DNA of 64,000 nucleotides from the NCBI RefSeq assembly GCF_004346265.1, contig NZ_SMAP01000001.1, forward strand, positions 618,229-682,228, written 5' to 3'. The position numbers were made by a program, and so were the translations under genes. Of this stretch, positions 17,310-26,675 are shown piece after piece; positions within the stretch are counted from its first letter, which is position 1; each line of letters opens with the position of its first letter. Source of the DNA: Thermomonas haemolytica (lineage in GTDB: Bacteria; Pseudomonadota; Gammaproteobacteria; Xanthomonadales; Xanthomonadaceae). A model generated the notes under the pieces. It was not told the origin of the DNA, searched no databases, and worked only from the letters and a program-made list of their open reading frames with translations.

Positions 17310-18443
17310 TCAGCGCCCGACTTCGGCCACTTCCACCCCGTCCAGGCCCTGCGCCAGGGTGCGCACGTCGCCGCCCTGCGCCAGCTTGATGCGCAGCCGC
17401 ACCTCGTTGGCGGAGTCGGCGTAGCGCAGCGCGTCCTCGTAGCTGATCTCGCCGGCCTGGTACAGCTCGAACAGGCTCTGGTCGAAGGTCTTCATGCCGA
17501 GCTGCACGGATTCCTTCATCACTTCCTTCAGCTTGTGCACCTCGCCGTCGCGGATGTAGTCCTGCACCAGCGGGGTGCCCAGCAGGATCTCCATCGCCAC
17601 CCGCCGCGCCTTGCCGTCGGGGGTGGGGATCAGCTGCTGCGCCACCACGCCCTTGAGGTTGAGCGAGAGGTCCATCAGCAGCTGGTTGCGACGGTCCTCG
17701 GGGAAGAAGTTGATGATGCGGTCCATTGCCTGGTTGGCGTTGTTGGCATGCAGGGTCGCCAGCACCAGGTGGCCGGTCTCGGCGAACGCGATCGCGTGGT
17801 CCATGCCCTCGCGGGTGCGGATCTCGCCGATCATGATCACGTCGGGGGCCTGGCGCAGGGTGTTCTTCAGCGCGTTCTCCCAGCTGTCGGTGTCGATCCC
17901 GACCTCGCGCTGGGTGATGATGCAGCCGTCGTGCTTGTGCACGAACTCGATCGGGTCCTCGATGGTGATGATGTGGCCGGTCGAGTTCTGGTTGCGGTAG
18001 CCGATCATCGCCGCCAGCGAGGTGGACTTGCCGGTGCCGGTGGCGCCCACGAACAGGATGATCCCGCGCTTGGTCATCGCCAGGGTCTTGATGATCGGCG
18101 GCAGGTTGAGCTCCTCGACCGTGGGGATCCGGGTCTCGATCCGGCGCAGCACCATGCCCACCTGGTTGCGCTGGTAGAAGCAGCTCACGCGGAAGCGGCC
18201 GACCCCGGCCACGCCGATCGCGAAATTGCACTCGTGGGTCTTCTCGAACTCCTCTCGCTGCTGCGGCGTCATCACGTTGAGCACGAGGTCGCGGCTCTGC
18301 TGCGAGGTCAGCGGGTTCTGGGTGATCGGGCTGATCTTGCCGTTCACCTTCATCGACGGCGGCATGCCGGCGGTGATGAACAGGTCCGACGCTTTCTGGT
18401 GCGCCATCAGCTTGAGGAACGAGGTGAAGTCGATGCTGCTCAT
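17310..18443 (-). CDS. pilU: Type IV pilus retraction ATPase PilU
   Basis: A 377-residue hexameric secretion ATPase that assists PilT in pilus retraction (twitching). It has Walker A GATGTGKST, the Asp box IITIEDPIEFVH, Walker B DVIMIGEIRTRE and the His box LATLHANNA. The opening FTSFLKLMAHQKASDLFITAGMPP and the long tail beyond the ATPase core distinguish PilU from PilT. It lies 24 bases after pilT on the same strand, so they probably share a transcript. It acts at the cytoplasmic face of the pilus machine. Confidence 0.96.
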   Translation of the reverse strand: MSSIDFTSFLKLMAHQKASDLFITAGMPPSMKVNGKISPITQNPLTSQQSRDLVLNVMTPQQREEFEKTHECNFAIGVAGVGRFRVSCFYQRNQVGMVLRRIETRIPTVEELNLPPIIKTLAMTKRGIILFVGATGTGKSTSLAAMIGYRNQNSTGHIITIEDPIEFVHKHDGCIITQREVGIDTDSWENALKNTLRQAPDVIMIGEIRTREGMDHAIAFAETGHLVLATLHANNANQAMDRIINFFPEDRRNQLLMDLSLNLKGVVAQQLIPTPDGKARRVAMEILLGTPLVQDYIRDGEVHKLKEVMKESVQLGMKTFDQSLFELYQAGEISYEDALRYADSANEVRLRIKLAQGGDVRTLAQGLDGVEVAEVGR

Positions 18444-18467
18444 CGGAATGCTCCTGCGCGGGGGCGC

Positions 18468-19505
18468 TTATTCGAACAACCGCTTGTCCTTGGCGTATTC
18501 GCGGGCCTGCTGGCGGCTGACCATGCTGCGCTTCACCAGCTCCTGCAGGTGCTGGTCCAGGGTCTGCATGCCCTGGCCCTGGCCGGTCTGGATGGCCGAG
18601 TACATCTGCGCCACCTTGTCCTCGCGGATCAGGTTGCGGATGGCCGGGGTGCCGACCATGATCTCCCACGCCGCGGTGCGGCCGCCGCCGATCTTCTTCA
18701 GCAGCGCCTGGCTGATGACCGCGCGCAGGGACTCCGACAGCATCGAGCGCACCATCGGCTTCTCGCCGGCCGGGAACACGTCGATGATGCGGTCGATGGT
18801 CTTGGCCGCCGAGCTGGTGTGCAGGGTCGCGAACACCAGGTGGCCGGTCTCGGCCGCGGTCAGCGCCAGGCGGATGGTCTCGAGGTCGCGCAGCTCGCCG
18901 ACCAGGATGTAGTCCGGGTCCTCGCGCAGCGCCGAGCGCAGGGCCTCGTTGAAGCCGTGGGTGTCGCGGTGGACCTCGCGCTGGTTGATCAGGCACTTCT
19001 GCGAGGTGTGCACGAACTCGATCGGATCCTCGACCGAGAGGATGTGCGCGTATTCGTTCTTGTTGATGTGGTCGATCATCGCCGCCAGGGTGGTCGACTT
19101 GCCCGAGCCGGTCGGACCGGTCACCAGGATCAGGCCCTGCGGCTGCTCGATCAGCTCCTTGAACACGCGCGGGCAGCCGAGATCCTCCAGGGTCAGTACC
19201 TCAGAGGGAATGGTGCGGAACACCGCGCCGGCGCCGCGGTTCTGGTTGAACGCGTTGACGCGGAAGCGGGCCAGCGAGGGGATCTCGAACGAGAAGTCCA
19301 CCTCGAGGAATTCCTCGTAGTCGCGGCGCTGCTTGTCCGACATGATGTCGTAGATCAGCGCGTGCACCTGCTTGTGGTCCAGCGCGGGGATGTTGATCCG
19401 GCGCACGTCGCCGTCCACGCGGATCATCGGCGGCAGCCCTGCGGAAAGATGCAGGTCCGAGGCCTTGTTCTTGACCGAAAATGCCAGAAGTTCGGCGATA
19501 TCCAT
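18468..19505 (-). CDS. pilT: Type IV pilus retraction ATPase PilT
   Basis: PilT drives depolymerisation of the type IV pilus. Starting at the ATG at 19505 gives 345 residues, the family length; the open frame runs much further upstream but is non-coding there and collides with yggS and proC. Walker A GPTGSGKST is at 130-138. The Asp box LSVEDPIEFVH, Walker B YILVGELRD and the His box FATLHTSSA are present. The PilT-specific TPAIRNLIRE motif needed for retraction is intact. pilU follows after 24 bases. The gene is divergent from yggS. Confidence 0.97.
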   Translation of the reverse strand: MDIAELLAFSVKNKASDLHLSAGLPPMIRVDGDVRRINIPALDHKQVHALIYDIMSDKQRRDYEEFLEVDFSFEIPSLARFRVNAFNQNRGAGAVFRTIPSEVLTLEDLGCPRVFKELIEQPQGLILVTGPTGSGKSTTLAAMIDHINKNEYAHILSVEDPIEFVHTSQKCLINQREVHRDTHGFNEALRSALREDPDYILVGELRDLETIRLALTAAETGHLVFATLHTSSAAKTIDRIIDVFPAGEKPMVRSMLSESLRAVISQALLKKIGGGRTAAWEIMVGTPAIRNLIREDKVAQMYSAIQTGQGQGMQTLDQHLQELVKRSMVSRQQAREYAKDKRLFE

Positions 19506-19621
19506 GCGTAGCTCCCCAACGCGTCCTGATCGGTAGTCGCCGCCGTGCGGCCCAGCGCACGGTAGCATCGGTGGCACCCCGCAGGCAGTATGAGCACCAT
19601 CCGCGCCCGCATTCAACCTCC

Positions 19622-20325
19622 GTGAGCACTTCCGCCGCCGCCCCGCCACCCCTGCAGGCGATCCTGTCTGCGATCGCCAACGCAAAACCCCGCCCCGGCA
19701 GGCCAGCCGCCCGCCTGCTGGCGGTGTCCAAGACCCGCGGCGCCGAGGCGGTGGCGGCGCTGGCGGTGCAGGGCCAGCGCGCGTTCGGCGAGAACTACGT
19801 GCAGGAGGCCCTGCCCAAGATCGCCGCCCTGCGTGCGCTCGGGCTGGAATGGCACCTGATCGGCCACCTGCAGTCGAACAAGGCGCGCGAGGCCGCGCAG
19901 GCCTTCGACTGGGTGCAGAGCGTGGACCGCCCCAAGCTGGTCGAGGCGCTGGCCCGCCACCGCCCGCCCGAGGCCGGCCCGCTGAACGTGCTGGTGCAGG
20001 TGAACATCGACGACGAGGCCAGCAAATCCGGCTGCCGGCCGCAGGACGTGCCCGCGCTCGCGCAGGCGATCGCCGCCCAGCCCGCGCTGCGCCTGCGCGG
20101 GCTGATGGCGATCCCCGCCCCGGACCCGGACATGGCGCGCCGGCGCGCCGCGTTCCGCGCGATGTCCGCCCTGTTCGACACCCTTGCCGCGCGCCACCCC
20201 GGGGTGGATACCCTGTCGATGGGGATGAGCGAGGACTACCTGGACGCGATCGCGGAAGGTGCGACCATGGTGCGCATCGGCAGCGCCCTGTTCGGGCCAC
20301 GCCCGCCCAAGCAGGAGAAACCCGC

Positions 20326-20329
<4 letters not shown>
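19622..20329 (+). CDS. yggS: PLP homeostasis protein YggS/ProY
   Basis: A single-domain TIM-barrel PLP-binding protein that buffers pyridoxal phosphate and is not an enzyme. The GTG at 19622 gives 235 residues. Visible are the PLP lysine in LLAVSKTR, then FGENYVQEA, WHLIGHLQSNKAR, VNIDDEASKSGC, GLMAIPAP and the closing LSMGMSEDYLDAI with VRIGSALFGPR. It overlaps the proC start (ATGA), the classic yggS-proC pair next to pilT. An ATG at 19590 is out of frame, so GTG is preferred. Confidence 0.94.
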
Positions 20330-21144
<815 letters not shown>

Positions 21145-21168
21145 ACACCGCCCACCGGGAGCGCCATC

Positions 21169-21699
21169 ATGCCCCTGCCGCCTCGCCCGCTCTTCCCTGC
21201 ATCTTCAGCGCTGGCCAGCGTGCCGGCCGGCGCGCTGCCGCTGCTGGCCGCCCTGCTGCTGGCCGGCTGCGGCGGAACCTCGGTGCCGCAACCGGCCGGC
21301 GCACAGCTCGCCGCCAGCGCCAGCCATGCCACCACCACGGCCACCGCGGGCGACGCGGTGCTGCAGGCCACCGCGCTCGACATCGCCCAGCTCGATCCCG
21401 CCATGGCCGCGCGCTACGGGCTGGATGCGCGCCAGCAAGGGGCGCTGCTGCTGGTGACCCTGCGCGACGCCAACGGCGATGCACTGGCGCCCGACGACCT
21501 GGTCCTGACCGCCACCGCCAGCGTGCTGCCGGATCCGCCGCGGGGGCTGGCGCTGCAGCCGATCCGGGTGGACGGGCTGACCGACTACATCGGCGTGTTC
21601 GCCGCGCGCCCACCGGCCAACGTGCGCTTCCACCTCACCGCCACCCGCCACGGCGCCCGCGCCGAATTCGACGCCAGCGCCGACCTATATCCGCGCTAG
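21169..21699 (+). CDS. DUF4426-type lipoprotein
   Basis: A 176-residue exported protein. The N-terminus ends in the lipobox LLLAGC (Cys at about residue 34), so it is probably lipid-anchored. The mature part has GALLLVTLRDANGDALAPDDLVLTA and a DYIGVFAARPPANVRFHLTAT stretch like DUF4426 proteins, which commonly lie after proC in gammaproteobacteria. GGGAG six bases before the ATG serves as ribosome site. The function is unknown. Confidence 0.75.
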   Translation: MPLPPRPLFPASSALASVPAGALPLLAALLLAGCGGTSVPQPAGAQLAASASHATTTATAGDAVLQATALDIAQLDPAMAARYGLDARQQGALLLVTLRDANGDALAPDDLVLTATASVLPDPPRGLALQPIRVDGLTDYIGVFAARPPANVRFHLTATRHGARAEFDASADLYPR

Positions 21700-21819
21700 C
21701 GCCTGCCTGCGCGTACTGTCGTCCCCTGCCCCCATCAGCCACTCCTGCGACGGCCGGGCGTCTGGATCGGATGGCTGGCCCCGGACAGAATTGGACGGCG
21801 CATGGGAGGGGATTTCCAG

Positions 21820-22419
21820 ATGGAGCAAGACACAACGACTTGCGCACTACAACCACCTCATGACCGCCACCTTCTGGAGCGCACGGCAGCTGGCGACCAG
21901 GATGCGCTGCGGCAGATACTCGACCTGCATGGGCAGGCGGTGTTCGCCTTTGCCCTACGCCGGCTTGGCTCACCCGAAGATGCCCGCGACGTCCTCAATG
22001 ACACCCTGCTGGCGCTGTGGCAGCAGGCGCATCGCTCGCTGGCAAAGACATCCTCGCTGCGCGCCTGGTTGCTTGGCATCGCCCGCCACAAGATCGCAGA
22101 CATCCTGCGGGCACGTGGGCAGGCATGGCGGGAGATTGCAGACGAGGACGGAACCCTGCTCGCCACCGCCACCGATCCGGACCCCTCACCGCTGGAACGA
22201 CTGTGTCAGGCATGCGATGCCTTCCGCCTGGAGGAGGCCTTGCAGACCCTGCCGGAAGTCCAGCGCGAGGCCCTGTATCTGTTCACCTACGAAGGCTTGT
22301 CCTTGGCCGACATCGCCGCCATCCAGCAGGTGCCGCAGGCAACCGTCGGCACCCGGCTGCATCTGGCGCGCCAGCGTTTGCGGCAGCGCCTGGCGGACGG
22401 CGCCAAGAATCCGCGTTGA
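21820..22419 (+). CDS. ECF-type RNA polymerase sigma factor
   Basis: A protein of about 199 residues with sigma region 2 (LDLHGQAVFAFALRRLGS, then DARDVLNDTLLALWQQ) and region 4 (LQTLPEVQREALYLFTYEGL, then IAAIQQVPQATVGTRLHLAR). The ATG at 21820 is chosen because GGGAGGGG lies 8 bases before it; the ATG at 21802 has no such site. It is followed by a membrane-anchored anti-sigma candidate and a subtilisin-like protease, so it is likely held at the membrane until a signal frees it. The target promoters are unknown. Confidence 0.92.
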   Translation: MEQDTTTCALQPPHDRHLLERTAAGDQDALRQILDLHGQAVFAFALRRLGSPEDARDVLNDTLLALWQQAHRSLAKTSSLRAWLLGIARHKIADILRARGQAWREIADEDGTLLATATDPDPSPLERLCQACDAFRLEEALQTLPEVQREALYLFTYEGLSLADIAAIQQVPQATVGTRLHLARQRLRQRLADGAKNPR

Positions 22420-22451
22420 AAAAAACCATCCTCCCCAGCGACTCTGATGAC

Positions 22452-22997
22452 ATGGACGAACACGACGCCCGCCTGCCACGCGACGATGCGCTCGCCCATC
22501 GCCTGCGCCAACACTGGGATGCCGCCACCCCGCGCGTGGACCAGCGCGAAGCCTGGCGGCGGTTGCAGGCCCAGCTCCCCCCCGCTCCGGCGGCCCGGAA
22601 GCGGCCGCGCCTGGCCGAGCGCCTGGCCGAATGGCGGTCCTGGTGGCTGCCGACGCTGAGCTTCGCCAGTGGCGCCGCCTGCGCGGCGCTGGCGTTGGCT
22701 CTGCTGGCACCGATGACGCTCTCGCCTGCCCGCGCGCCAGCGGCGTTCGAGCCGCTGGCGGGCCCGGCCGCAACGACGCCCGCGGCGGGTACGCGCCTTG
22801 CGGTGGCCTTTGCCGCGGATGCACGCCTGGCCGACATCAACACCCTGCTGCTGCAACTGCAGGCCAGCGTGGTGCAGGGGCCGAGCGCGCTCGGGCTGTA
22901 CACCCTGGAAGTGGCGCCGGACATGGCCGAGCAGGCACTGCAACGCCTGCAAAGCAGCCCGCTGGTGGACAGTGCGACCCTGGCCCCGGCGTCGTGA
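22452..22997 (+). CDS. Probable membrane anti-sigma factor
   Basis: A 181-residue protein from the ATG at 22452. A TTG at 22416 overlapping the sigma stop (TTGA) would make it 193 residues and translationally coupled, and is a real alternative. The cytosolic N-terminal half (DALAHRLRQHWDAATPRVDQ..AWRRL) is followed by one membrane span (about residues 70-95) and a periplasmic part rich in helix (ADINTLLLQLQASVVQGPSA). No zinc HxxxCxxC motif is present, so it is not a ZAS-type anti-sigma. The role is inferred from its place behind the sigma gene and its topology. Confidence 0.75.
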   Translation: MDEHDARLPRDDALAHRLRQHWDAATPRVDQREAWRRLQAQLPPAPAARKRPRLAERLAEWRSWWLPTLSFASGAACAALALALLAPMTLSPARAPAAFEPLAGPAATTPAAGTRLAVAFAADARLADINTLLLQLQASVVQGPSALGLYTLEVAPDMAEQALQRLQSSPLVDSATLAPAS

Positions 22998-23004
22998 GCG
23001 CGCC

Positions 23005-24351
23005 ATGATGCCTCGCCAGCGGCCTGCCATTGCGCGGTTTTCAGCATGGCTGCTGGCGCTGGCCAGTCTGCCGGCACTGGCGCAGACCACCCCCGGCACG
23101 CCGCCCAAGCCCCCTGCGCCGCCTCCCGTCCAGCAGCCCACGGACGCAGGCCGCAGCCACAGCAGCGCCGTCGGCGTTGGCGTGGGCATGCAGATCGATC
23201 TGAATCAGGTGCTCCGGCTCGGTCGCCGCCTGTTCGATGCGCCATCACCGCCACCCGCCTACGCTCCGGGGCGGGCGCTGCTGGCGTTCGCGGCTGACGG
23301 CGGGCTGGACCCGGCCCAACTGGCAGCAGAGGCAGGGTTGCAACTGGTGGAAAGCACCTCCCTGGAAGCGCTGGGCCTGGTGGTGGCCGAACTGCAGGGC
23401 GCGCCCGACACCCTGCCCGAGGCACTGCAGCGGCTGCGTGCAGCGCATCCTGACGTCACCGTGGATCTGGCCCCGCTGTGGCGCCCGCAAACGGTGGCCG
23501 CCCCGGCTGCGAATCCGGCGCCGCTGCCGGGCCAACATCCCGGCCGGCTGTATGCCGCCGCGCTGCTGGGAGTCCAGGCAGCGCAGCCGCTCGCCCGCCC
23601 GGTGCGGGTAGCCCTCATCGATGGCGCGGTGGATCCGGCCATCGGCCTGGAACTGGCCGGCTTCAGCCAGGCCCGCTTCGGCAACGGCGGCGATCCCGGC
23701 CAGCATGGCACCAGCGTGGCCTGCCTGCTGGCCTGCCAGAGACGCGGCACGTCGCAACCGGGCTTCTTCGGCCTCAGCCCCGGGGTGATGCTGCTGAACG
23801 CCGCCGTGCTCGGCACGGATGCGCGCGGCCAGGCGCAGGCGCGCGCACTGGATGTCCTGCGCGGCCTGGATTGGGCCTTGCGGCAGAACGCCGAGGTGAT
23901 CAATGTCAGCCTGGGCGCCGCCCCGGATGCCGTGACGGCCCGCGCTTTCACGCTGGCACAGGCGAAAGTGGCGGCACTCATCGCGGCGGCCGGCAACGGC
24001 GGCCCGCAGGGCGGGCTGACATATCCTGCCGCTTTGCCGGGCGTGATCGCGGTCGCCGCCGTGGATGCCCAACGCCGCCCCTACCGCGACGGCACCCGCG
24101 GCAGCTGGATCAGCATCGCCGCGCCCGGCGTCGAGGTCTGGGTGCCTGCACTCGATGTCTCGGGCGGCCGCTATCTGACCGGCACCTCGTTCGCCGCCCC
24201 GTTCGTCACCGCCTGGGCCGCGCAACGGCTGGCGCGCGGCCTGCCGGCAACGGCGGCCGTGCTGTGCGCGCAGGCCATCGACCTGCCACCGGCCGGACGC
24301 GACCCGCAGACGGGCTGCGGCCTGTTGCGCTGGCAACCAGACGCGCCCTGA
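23005..24351 (+). CDS. Secreted S8 (subtilisin-like) serine peptidase
   Basis: A 448-residue exported protease. It has a signal peptide (FSAWLLALASLPALAQ), a proline-rich linker, then a pro-region-like beta segment, then the S8 domain. The catalytic triad is visible: Asp in RVALIDGAVD, His in GQHGTSVACLLA, Ser in GTSFAAPFVTA, with the oxyanion Asn in AAAGNGG. It starts 7 bases after the anti-sigma stop and so belongs to that transcript. It may be the effector of the sigma regulon or act on the anti-sigma protein; both are inference. Confidence 0.9.
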   Translation: MMPRQRPAIARFSAWLLALASLPALAQTTPGTPPKPPAPPPVQQPTDAGRSHSSAVGVGVGMQIDLNQVLRLGRRLFDAPSPPPAYAPGRALLAFAADGGLDPAQLAAEAGLQLVESTSLEALGLVVAELQGAPDTLPEALQRLRAAHPDVTVDLAPLWRPQTVAAPAANPAPLPGQHPGRLYAAALLGVQAAQPLARPVRVALIDGAVDPAIGLELAGFSQARFGNGGDPGQHGTSVACLLACQRRGTSQPGFFGLSPGVMLLNAAVLGTDARGQAQARALDVLRGLDWALRQNAEVINVSLGAAPDAVTARAFTLAQAKVAALIAAAGNGGPQGGLTYPAALPGVIAVAAVDAQRRPYRDGTRGSWISIAAPGVEVWVPALDVSGGRYLTGTSFAAPFVTAWAAQRLARGLPATAAVLCAQAIDLPPAGRDPQTGCGLLRWQPDAP

Positions 24352-24777
24352 CCTCCTCACGCATAGCGAGCCGCGCCGGTCCGGCGCAGAAGGCAAGCTG
24401 CGGCATCCCTCATGCAAGCCGCCCGCGCCCGCAATCCGGGACGGCGCAAGACGCAGCGCATCCACGCACCTGCGCAGCGGCGCTGCACGGATCTACCCAA
24501 GAAACCGAAGAAGCCTCGGATCACAACTCAAAAGGGCTCCCTAAGGCCATGGTTGGCCGGTCGCGCATCGATCATGCAGGCGATCGATGCGCGTGCGTCG
24601 AATCCGCACCCGTGCCGGATCTGGCGTTGGCCAGACTTTCCTGAACGCTTCCCACAAGACGGATCCGTTCTGTCTGGCCTTCAAAAAAAACGTTGCGCTT
24701 CCTCCGATTTCTCGCACGTGTGCCACCTGCACCTACCGCGGTTTCCATCGCCCCGCATAGTTTCAAGGAGCTTCGTC
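24352..24777 (+). other. Intergenic stretch, no gene seen
   Basis: These 426 bases lie between the S8 protease and the next secreted protein. The composition drops below that of the neighbours and a run of eight A occurs near 24683. An open frame runs through in the frame of the next gene, but only the ATG at 24778 has a Shine-Dalgarno and a signal peptide. A promoter for the downstream pair probably lies here; I could not place it. Confidence 0.5.
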
Positions 24778-25416
24778 ATGGATCTGCTTGCCCGCCGCCA
24801 CTACCTGCCGTTCTCCGTTCTGCTGGGTCTTGCGTCCCTCGCCCCGGCCCAGGCGCACCCGTCTTCCGTCGGGCAGGAGCAGGCCGCGCAAGCCACGCCT
24901 GCATCGCCAATCTCCGCGCGCCATCAAAAACAATGGCTGCCTTCGAATTTCAGACTGCAGCAGTCCACACCAGGCGCCTCCGGCAACGCGGCCGGCACCA
25001 TGGGGCCGGCCAGCCGGCAACCCGCGCCGGTGGATGCCATCGCCGCCGGCGCCAAGCTCACCAAGGCCGACGCGGCGCGGAGGAAAAATTCAGCCAGCGT
25101 AGGTCTTGGAGATCATCGCGATGCAGACAGCCAGGCGACGCGGATGCAAACGCCAGCGCCGGCGCCGGCCGATGCAGCGCAGCTGCGCGGGATCGAGAAA
25201 AAGGACATCCGCCGCGGCATGGTCATCGCAAAACCCGGCTCGATCACGCCGCACACCCGCGAAGCTGATGCAAACCGCCCCTGCCCGCCGCTGTGTGGGG
25301 AGCAGATCGCGCCCGGGATGGCCACCGACCCCCTCACGGGCAAGCAGACGGCACCTGCCCAGCCGCTCAAAACCAAGCATGACACCGTCAAGAACTCGAT
25401 CAGCAACATCCGCTGA
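24778..25416 (+). CDS. Secreted protein with CPPLCG motif, unknown function
   Basis: A 212-residue exported protein. AAGGAG lies 7 bases before the ATG and a signal peptide ends at LAPAQA. The mature part is low in predicted structure, rich in Ala, Pro, Thr and Gln, with a later KKDIRRGMVIAKPGSITPH segment and the only cysteine pair in CPPLCGEQI. The following gene has the related CPPYCG, so the two are probably distant relatives or partners. It lies downstream of the sigma/anti-sigma/protease set on the same strand. I do not recognise a family. Confidence 0.75.
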   Translation: MDLLARRHYLPFSVLLGLASLAPAQAHPSSVGQEQAAQATPASPISARHQKQWLPSNFRLQQSTPGASGNAAGTMGPASRQPAPVDAIAAGAKLTKADAARRKNSASVGLGDHRDADSQATRMQTPAPAPADAAQLRGIEKKDIRRGMVIAKPGSITPHTREADANRPCPPLCGEQIAPGMATDPLTGKQTAPAQPLKTKHDTVKNSISNIR

Positions 25417-25527
25417 TCGCAGGCATCACATGCCTGCTGCGCTGTGACTGACCCTACCCCCACGGTGGGGATACACAGCCCCACCGCGCCTTTCCACGTT
25501 CTTCAATCGACTGACAAGGAACTTGCC

Positions 25528-26478
25528 ATGTCCAGAACATTCCATCTTCCGCTGCTGCTCGTCCTGGGCTCGCTCAGCCTGGGTCTGGCCCACGCGCAAA
25601 GCACTGACAATGGGCAATCCAGCGCACAGCGCATCACCATCAAGCAGCCCAGCAGCAATGAGAAATGGTGCAAGCCGTGGCCGGATTGCAGGTATAACCC
25701 CGATAATCGCCGCACGCTGCCGCCGCAGGCGCCGGGAAATGCCGCGCCCGGCCTCCCGCGCCAGCCGGGCATGCAGGACGATCCGCCCCCGCCGCCGCAC
25801 CCGGTCGACCCCCTGCCGCCCAAGCCGCGCAGCGTCGGTGGCGCGGTCGAACTGCCCACCGCACCGCATCTGCCGCGTGATCCCGGCATGGGCAATGGCC
25901 AGATGCCGCGTGATCCCGGCATGGGCAATGGCCAGATGCCGCGCGACCCGGGCATGGGCAATGGCCAGATGCCGCCGGCACCGCGGCCGCTGCCCAAGCC
26001 CGGCGTCGGCAATGGCGGCATCATCCCGAACCCGGGCGGCAACCCGGTGGAACCGGCCCTGCCTTGTCCTCCCGGCTACGTGGTCGTCCACCTGAAGAAC
26101 GGCCAGACCAGTTGCGCGAAGCCCACGCCGACCAATCCAACGCCGCCCGCCGCGACGGCCAAGCAGGCCGCCTCCGGGCAGGATCACGTGCAGATCTGCC
26201 CGCCCTACTGTGGCAGCAACGGCCCGCAGGCGACGGACAAGCAAGACAAGCCCGGACGGCCGGTACTGATCAACCGTCCTGAAGCGCCCAAGCCGATCGA
26301 GGATCGCCTGGCGCGTCCGAATGGCCCTGGCAGTGAACAGGTTGCGATTCCGGTCAAGTCGGCCGATGGCAGCACGGCCAAGCGCAGCGCCGGCCCGACG
26401 ATCAGCAAATGCCCGGCGGGCTGGCACTGGGTGTCATTCAAGGGTCACTGCGAGCGCGACGGCACCCAGACGCAGTGA
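25528..26478 (+). CDS. Secreted proline-rich protein with 11-residue repeats and CPPYCG motif
   Basis: A 316-residue exported protein (signal peptide LPLLLVLGSLSLGLAHAQ). After it come a Cys pair (WCKPWPDCRYN), a Pro-rich region (DPPPPPHPVDPLPP), three perfect copies of PRDPGMGNGQM, and three more Cys pairs: CPPGYVVVHLKNGQTSC, ICPPYCGSNG and a closing CPAGWHWVSFKGHC. Eight cysteines in four pairs suggest disulfide-braced small modules joined by flexible linkers. AAGGA about 7-8 bases upstream sets the start. The function is unknown; an extracellular or cell-surface role is inferred. Confidence 0.78.
   Translation: MSRTFHLPLLLVLGSLSLGLAHAQSTDNGQSSAQRITIKQPSSNEKWCKPWPDCRYNPDNRRTLPPQAPGNAAPGLPRQPGMQDDPPPPPHPVDPLPPKPRSVGGAVELPTAPHLPRDPGMGNGQMPRDPGMGNGQMPRDPGMGNGQMPPAPRPLPKPGVGNGGIIPNPGGNPVEPALPCPPGYVVVHLKNGQTSCAKPTPTNPTPPAATAKQAASGQDHVQICPPYCGSNGPQATDKQDKPGRPVLINRPEAPKPIEDRLARPNGPGSEQVAIPVKSADGSTAKRSAGPTISKCPAGWHWVSFKGHCERDGTQTQ
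25873..25971 (+). repeat. Three in-frame tandem 33-bp repeats
   Basis: The units 25873-25905, 25906-25938 and 25939-25971 each encode PRDPGMGNGQM. The first two are identical in DNA; the third differs by synonymous changes (CGC for CGT, GAC for GAT, CCG for CCC), so the peptide is kept while the DNA drifts. The copy number is likely to vary between strains. Confidence 0.95.
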
Positions 26479-26675
26479 GACCGCAGCCGCATGATTGATC
26501 CGGGAAGGGGTGTGATGGGCCGGTGATCGCCGCCATCGCATCACCACGGCGGCGCCGGGTTCGCGCCGCCGGGGGCAGGGACGCCCCACCCTCTCCGGAT
26601 CGCCCCGCTGCTTCATCGCAAGCCGGGCAAGGCGGTGCGTGTAAGGCGTCTCGCGCCTCTTTCTCCGTTCCGGGA

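Noticed and set aside
17535..19511. 658-codon open frame antisense to pilU and pilT
   Set aside because: The translation is a Leu/Val/His/Asp-rich shadow; both pil genes have full motifs on the other strand.
25873..25971. CRISPR-like short repeats
   Set aside because: The repeats are contiguous without spacers and encode a peptide repeat in a secreted protein.
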